In this document: piece by piece, positions 60,935 to 64,000 of the stretch
How the letters are laid out: every line of letters begins with the position of its first letter
Numbering within the stretch: the stretch's first letter is position 1
From: Roseburia hominis
GTDB taxonomy: Bacteria; Bacillota; Clostridia; Lachnospirales; Lachnospiraceae
Reading direction: 5' to 3'
Assembly: GCA_021771815.1 (NCBI GenBank)
Contig: JAETOE010000014.1
Location: 1 to 64,000 of the forward strand
Length of the DNA stretch: 64,000 bases
Made by a program: the position numbers and the translations under genes
Notes under the pieces: model-generated
Seen by the model: only the letters and a program-made list of their open reading frames with translations
The model's database searches: none
What the model was told of the DNA's origin: nothing

Positions 60935-62848
60935 TCAGAGTATCTGAATTTCTGCCAGACCGCATCCCAGCGGGGGAAGTTCGAAGGCAAGTGTCTGATT
61001 GGGAAGCTCTTCATATTTTATGTAAGAAGGGCGTACCGTGTTGTGAAAATATGTAATATCGTCGTTATTCAATTTTTTGGTAGCGCCGCAGCGGTACCAA
61101 CTGTCTGCGATACAACCGTGACCAGAGGTGATGACGGTAAGCTTACAGCTGTATCTTCCATTTTGAGGTAAATGAAAGATAAGGAACTCAGCGGGAGTTC
61201 CCTTTAAAAAGGAAAAATAAGAAGATATTGTAAAATCTTTTTTCTTCCTATATGCAAGAAAATCGGATAGACTGCTGCTGCAAAAAAGCAGGAACAGCCG
61301 GTTGTCGTTTTGGAGGAGCAGGTATTCCGGTGACTGCCGGATGATCTGCCCGGACAGTCTGTAAAGCAGGGAAAATGTAAAATATGCAGGGGATGGGATG
61401 CCCTGTAGAGTGCACAATAGGGAACCTACATCCAGCGGCGTATCACATTGCGCCATTTGGGTCAGCGAAAGCGGTATCGCCTTAGGAATATCCTGCTTCG
61501 TTAGAAATTCCCTGACAATATGGCAGGATTGCAACGCGGAATAATTGAGTAGCTGCCATTCTGGAACCAGGAGCATTTCACAGGGCGGAGCCGGAGTGAT
61601 CTCACGGATGCCGGAAGATTCGATTTTCTGCTTTGCCGCGGTCAGAAAAGCAGAGTCTACAAAATCCTGCGAGACCGCATAGCCCCCAAAAGGTATGGTT
61701 TGAAAAAGTGCGATCAGACTGTCTGTCGGGAAAAAGGTCAATGCATCGGCATCAATGTTCAGAATCGGCAATGGCGCATGGAATTCAGTCCCGGAAGAAC
61801 AAAAATCTTTTATTTCAAATTCTTTTCTCTGTTTATTTGTAATCACATTTTTGAAATCCTGATCTGAAAACGTCGGATATAAGCTCAGGAATCGCTTAAT
61901 ATCACCCGAATCAGAGAGAAATGCCTGACCAAGCTGTTCGTCGGAAACGATTTCAGGAGAAATTCCGCTTCCGGAATCCGGAGAGTGCTCAATATAAGCG
62001 GCGCGGTATTTGGAGGGCAGCATTCCGTATTTTGTTTTAAAGGCATTTGTGTAAGCTTTTGTGTTCGGAAATCCGGTTTCCAGTGCAATAGAAGTAATGG
62101 TCTTGTCCCGGTCGGCAAGGAGAGAAAGAGATTTATCCAGCCGGAGCCGGTTGATATACTCTTGAAAAGTAACACCCGCTGTATTTTTGAAAAAATGAGA
62201 AAGATAGTAATAATTCATGTGAAGCTGTTCTGCCATATCCTGGAGAGAAATTTTTTCGCTGTAGTGCTCATCCAAATATTGTAAGATACCGTTCAGACGC
62301 TCCAGGCTGTTGTCGATTGCGCCTTCGGCATCTGTTTTTGGAACCAGATAACGGAAGCGTATCATAATTCCAAAGAGGGCGTTGATAAGACTTAAAATCA
62401 GGTTCTTATAGCCGGGCAGTTTCTTTTCATATTCATAATAAATGTAAAAAAGTATTTGCTGCAAAGAGGACAGAGGGACTTGGTTGTTTTTCAGGTCGTT
62501 CAGATATTTGCCGTCATCAAAACGGAAACGGTTGAGTTTATAAAACGGGCCTTTTTCCGAGGTGGATATTTTCAGGCTCATTACGCGGTTGTTCACTCCG
62601 GCCTGATTTATACTGTGGATGACTCCACTGTTCAGAAAGCAGATATCTCCTTTGTCCAGATAAAAACTAAGACTGTCTGTCGTGATTACAATGGAACCTT
62701 CCAGAGTAAAAAAGATCTCAATATAACTATGCCAGTGCAGTTCAAAATGATTTAGGGAAGTATTCTGAATCTGTACCGGAAAACGGTTGTCAAAAGGAAT
62801 CTGTTCAAAATGTTCTTTCATAAAATCTTTAACCCTTTCTTTGTTCAT
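60935..62848 (-). CDS. AraC-type regulator with a large C-terminal domain
   Basis: A 637-residue regulator. The N-terminus is a cupin-like sugar-sensing domain (FELHWHSYIEIFFTLEGS … GDICFLNSGVIHSIN, about 33-80). The AraC HTH pair spans about 195-290 (LQDMAEQLHMNYYYLSHFFKNTAG and ITSIALETGFPNTKAYTNAFKTKYG). The last 340 residues are not a usual AraC part; their end (SPEYLLLQNDNRLFLLF … LAFELPPLGCGLAEIQIL) resembles the beta-sandwich of GH39-type xylosidases seen in AraC-GH39 fusions, with most of the barrel missing. It is divergent from a GH3 gene and likely controls it. The start codon is ambiguous (62848 or codon 10), as neither has a strong ribosome site. Confidence 0.82.
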   Translation of the reverse strand: MNKERVKDFMKEHFEQIPFDNRFPVQIQNTSLNHFELHWHSYIEIFFTLEGSIVITTDSLSFYLDKGDICFLNSGVIHSINQAGVNNRVMSLKISTSEKGPFYKLNRFRFDDGKYLNDLKNNQVPLSSLQQILFYIYYEYEKKLPGYKNLILSLINALFGIMIRFRYLVPKTDAEGAIDNSLERLNGILQYLDEHYSEKISLQDMAEQLHMNYYYLSHFFKNTAGVTFQEYINRLRLDKSLSLLADRDKTITSIALETGFPNTKAYTNAFKTKYGMLPSKYRAAYIEHSPDSGSGISPEIVSDEQLGQAFLSDSGDIKRFLSLYPTFSDQDFKNVITNKQRKEFEIKDFCSSGTEFHAPLPILNIDADALTFFPTDSLIALFQTIPFGGYAVSQDFVDSAFLTAAKQKIESSGIREITPAPPCEMLLVPEWQLLNYSALQSCHIVREFLTKQDIPKAIPLSLTQMAQCDTPLDVGSLLCTLQGIPSPAYFTFSLLYRLSGQIIRQSPEYLLLQNDNRLFLLFCSSSLSDFLAYRKKKDFTISSYFSFLKGTPAEFLIFHLPQNGRYSCKLTVITSGHGCIADSWYRCGATKKLNNDDITYFHNTVRPSYIKYEELPNQTLAFELPPLGCGLAEIQIL

Positions 62849-63139
62849 CCTGGTGAAATCTACAAATGTTTCCTGTTTTTGTTGAAATAGGTCAAAATTT
62901 GCTATTCTTATGTGTTCTATTTTGTTTTATTTTAACATGCAAATATCGGTCAGACAAGTGAAAATAAATTAAAAATTAAGTTTATTAATGGAAAAACAGC
63001 GAAAAATAAAGGAATTTGGAAAATCAGAACGAGAGAGCAAAAAACGACATGATAACTAGCCAAAAGAGGGATATAAGGGTGAGAAGTTGCTATGCTATAA
63101 TCAAGCCATAATAAATGAAAGACAAAAGAGGGTGACGAG
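62849..63139. promoter_or_regulatory. Divergent control region between the AraC and GH3 genes
   Basis: 291 bp, AT-rich. For the rightward gene, TATAAT lies at 63096-63101 without a good -35 box, which is common for activator-dependent promoters and fits control by the adjacent AraC-type protein. No clear operator repeat was seen. Confidence 0.4.
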
Positions 63140-64000
63140 ATGGATTTAAGTAAAAAGCCTTTTTATCTGGATGAAGAAGCAATCAGATGGGTGGAAGAAA
63201 CCCTGGAACGGATGACTCTGGAAGAAAAGGCAGGACAGCTTTTTTGCGTAAACTTCAAAAACGGTGAAGACGAAGAGATCGATTATGTTTACAATACGCT
63301 TCGTCCCGGCGGATGCATGTACCGGACGATTCCGACAGAAAAGGCGATCCGTTTTACGGAGAAGGTACGGAAAAAAGCCGATATTCCTTTACTTGTAGCG
63401 GCAAATCTGGAAAAAGGGGGAAACGGAATCGTACAGGAAGGAACTCTGCTTGGCTCTCCGTTGGAAGTGGCGGCAACAGATGAAACGGAGATGGCGGAGA
63501 AACTCGCCGCAGTTTGCGCAAGGGAAGCAAAGGCAGTCGGTGCGAACTGGGCGTTTGCTCCCATTATAGATATTGACGCAAATTTCCGTAATCCCATTAC
63601 CAACACAAGGACTTTTGGTTCGGATCCAGAGCGGGTAAGAAGAATGGGGACGGCTTATGTCAATACAGTACAGAGACTGGGAATTGCGGCATCGATCAAA
63701 CATTTTCCGGGGGACGGACAGGATGAACGGGATCAGCATCTGGTAACAAGCATTAATGATCTGACATGTGAGGAATGGGATTCTACCTATGGAAAAATCT
63801 ATGCGTCCTGTATTGAAGCCGGAGCGCTTACCTGTATGGTCGGGCATATCCTTCAGCCTGCGTATACAAAATATTTTAACCCGGATATCAGGGATGAAGA
63901 GATTCTCCCCGGAAGTCTTTCGAAGGAGCTAATGACAGATTTACTTCGCGGAAAGCTTGGATTCGAGGGACTGATCATAACAGACGCCACCACCATGGCA
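63140..64000 (+). CDS. Glycoside hydrolase family 3, partial at window end
   Basis: The first 287 codons of a GH3 enzyme; the gene runs beyond the window. It begins LDEEAIRWVEETLERMTLEEKAGQLF, then has FAPIIDID, the KHFPGDG substrate-binding motif and DATTMA, where the nucleophile Asp of GLIITDA should be. The arrangement is that of the beta-N-acetylglucosaminidase/beta-glucosidase (NagZ-like) branch. No signal peptide, so cytoplasmic. GAGGGTG precedes ATG 63140. Substrate unknown. Confidence 0.88.
   Translation, partial: MDLSKKPFYLDEEAIRWVEETLERMTLEEKAGQLFCVNFKNGEDEEIDYVYNTLRPGGCMYRTIPTEKAIRFTEKVRKKADIPLLVAANLEKGGNGIVQEGTLLGSPLEVAATDETEMAEKLAAVCAREAKAVGANWAFAPIIDIDANFRNPITNTRTFGSDPERVRRMGTAYVNTVQRLGIAASIKHFPGDGQDERDQHLVTSINDLTCEEWDSTYGKIYASCIEAGALTCMVGHILQPAYTKYFNPDIRDEEILPGSLSKELMTDLLRGKLGFEGLIITDATTMA

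Noticed and set aside
60784-61014. 76-codon minus-strand frame
   Set aside because: Overlaps the AraC C-terminus in another frame; the more coding-like part is a different, shorter frame (60794-60904).

Overview
The window looks like a chromosomal segment of an anaerobic, spore-forming gut Firmicute, most likely a Lachnospiraceae (Clostridium cluster XIVa) relative. The grounds are a two-gene transketolase, AddAB instead of RecBCD, a YesM/YesN sugar-sensing pair, a CIRCE element, a PdaA-like cortex deacetylase, strong AGGAGG ribosome sites and Lachnospiraceae-like hypothetical proteins. This placement rests on recognising protein families, not on a database search. No rRNA, tRNA, CRISPR array or replication origin was seen.

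Layout. (1) 1-6.2 kb: L-arabinose and pentose-phosphate genes (araA, transaldolase, split transketolase, araD, aldose epimerase), with a pair of palindromic operator-like sites around the transaldolase promoter and a terminator after the epimerase gene. (2) 6.2-12.8 kb: an AT-rich accessory island. It holds a response-regulator remnant, an IS200-like element, a small HTH regulator, a single-chain type IIG-like restriction-methylation protein, an uncharacterised three-gene set (DUF4869-like protein, mini P-loop protein, Cys-rich protein) and a truncated OLD/RecF-like ATPase. (3) 12.9-22.2 kb: addB-addA with flanking hypothetical genes, one carrying eight tandem octapeptide repeats. (4) 22.3-36.7 kb: a sugar-uptake locus with an ABC importer, a Nif3-like protein, a DUF3237 protein, three cytoplasmic serine esterases, an APS-kinase-like P-loop protein, a GH13_18-type phosphorylase, a metallo-beta-lactamase-fold hydrolase and a YesM/YesN two-component system. 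It reads as import of an esterified sugar, removal of the ester inside the cell, and phosphorolysis. (5) 36.7-44.2 kb: housekeeping genes (maf, FAD dehydrogenase, PrsA-like foldase, MATE, uppP, ABC-F). (6) 44.2-52.9 kb, minus strand: heterodimeric ABC exporter, xpaC-telA, and htpG behind a CIRCE element. (7) 53-60.7 kb: a large zinc-ribbon protein, pdaA, and a divergent cluster of odd fusions (glycosyltransferase-MarR facing acetyltransferase-kinase plus AAA ATPase). (8) 60.9-64 kb: an AraC-type regulator with an unusual C-terminal half, divergent from a GH3 gene that runs off the window.

The strongest candidates for undescribed biology are the GT2-MarR / GNAT-kinase / ATPase divergent cluster with its tandem 19-bp repeat, the DUF4869 three-gene set in the defence-like island, and the esterase-kinase-phosphorylase locus.
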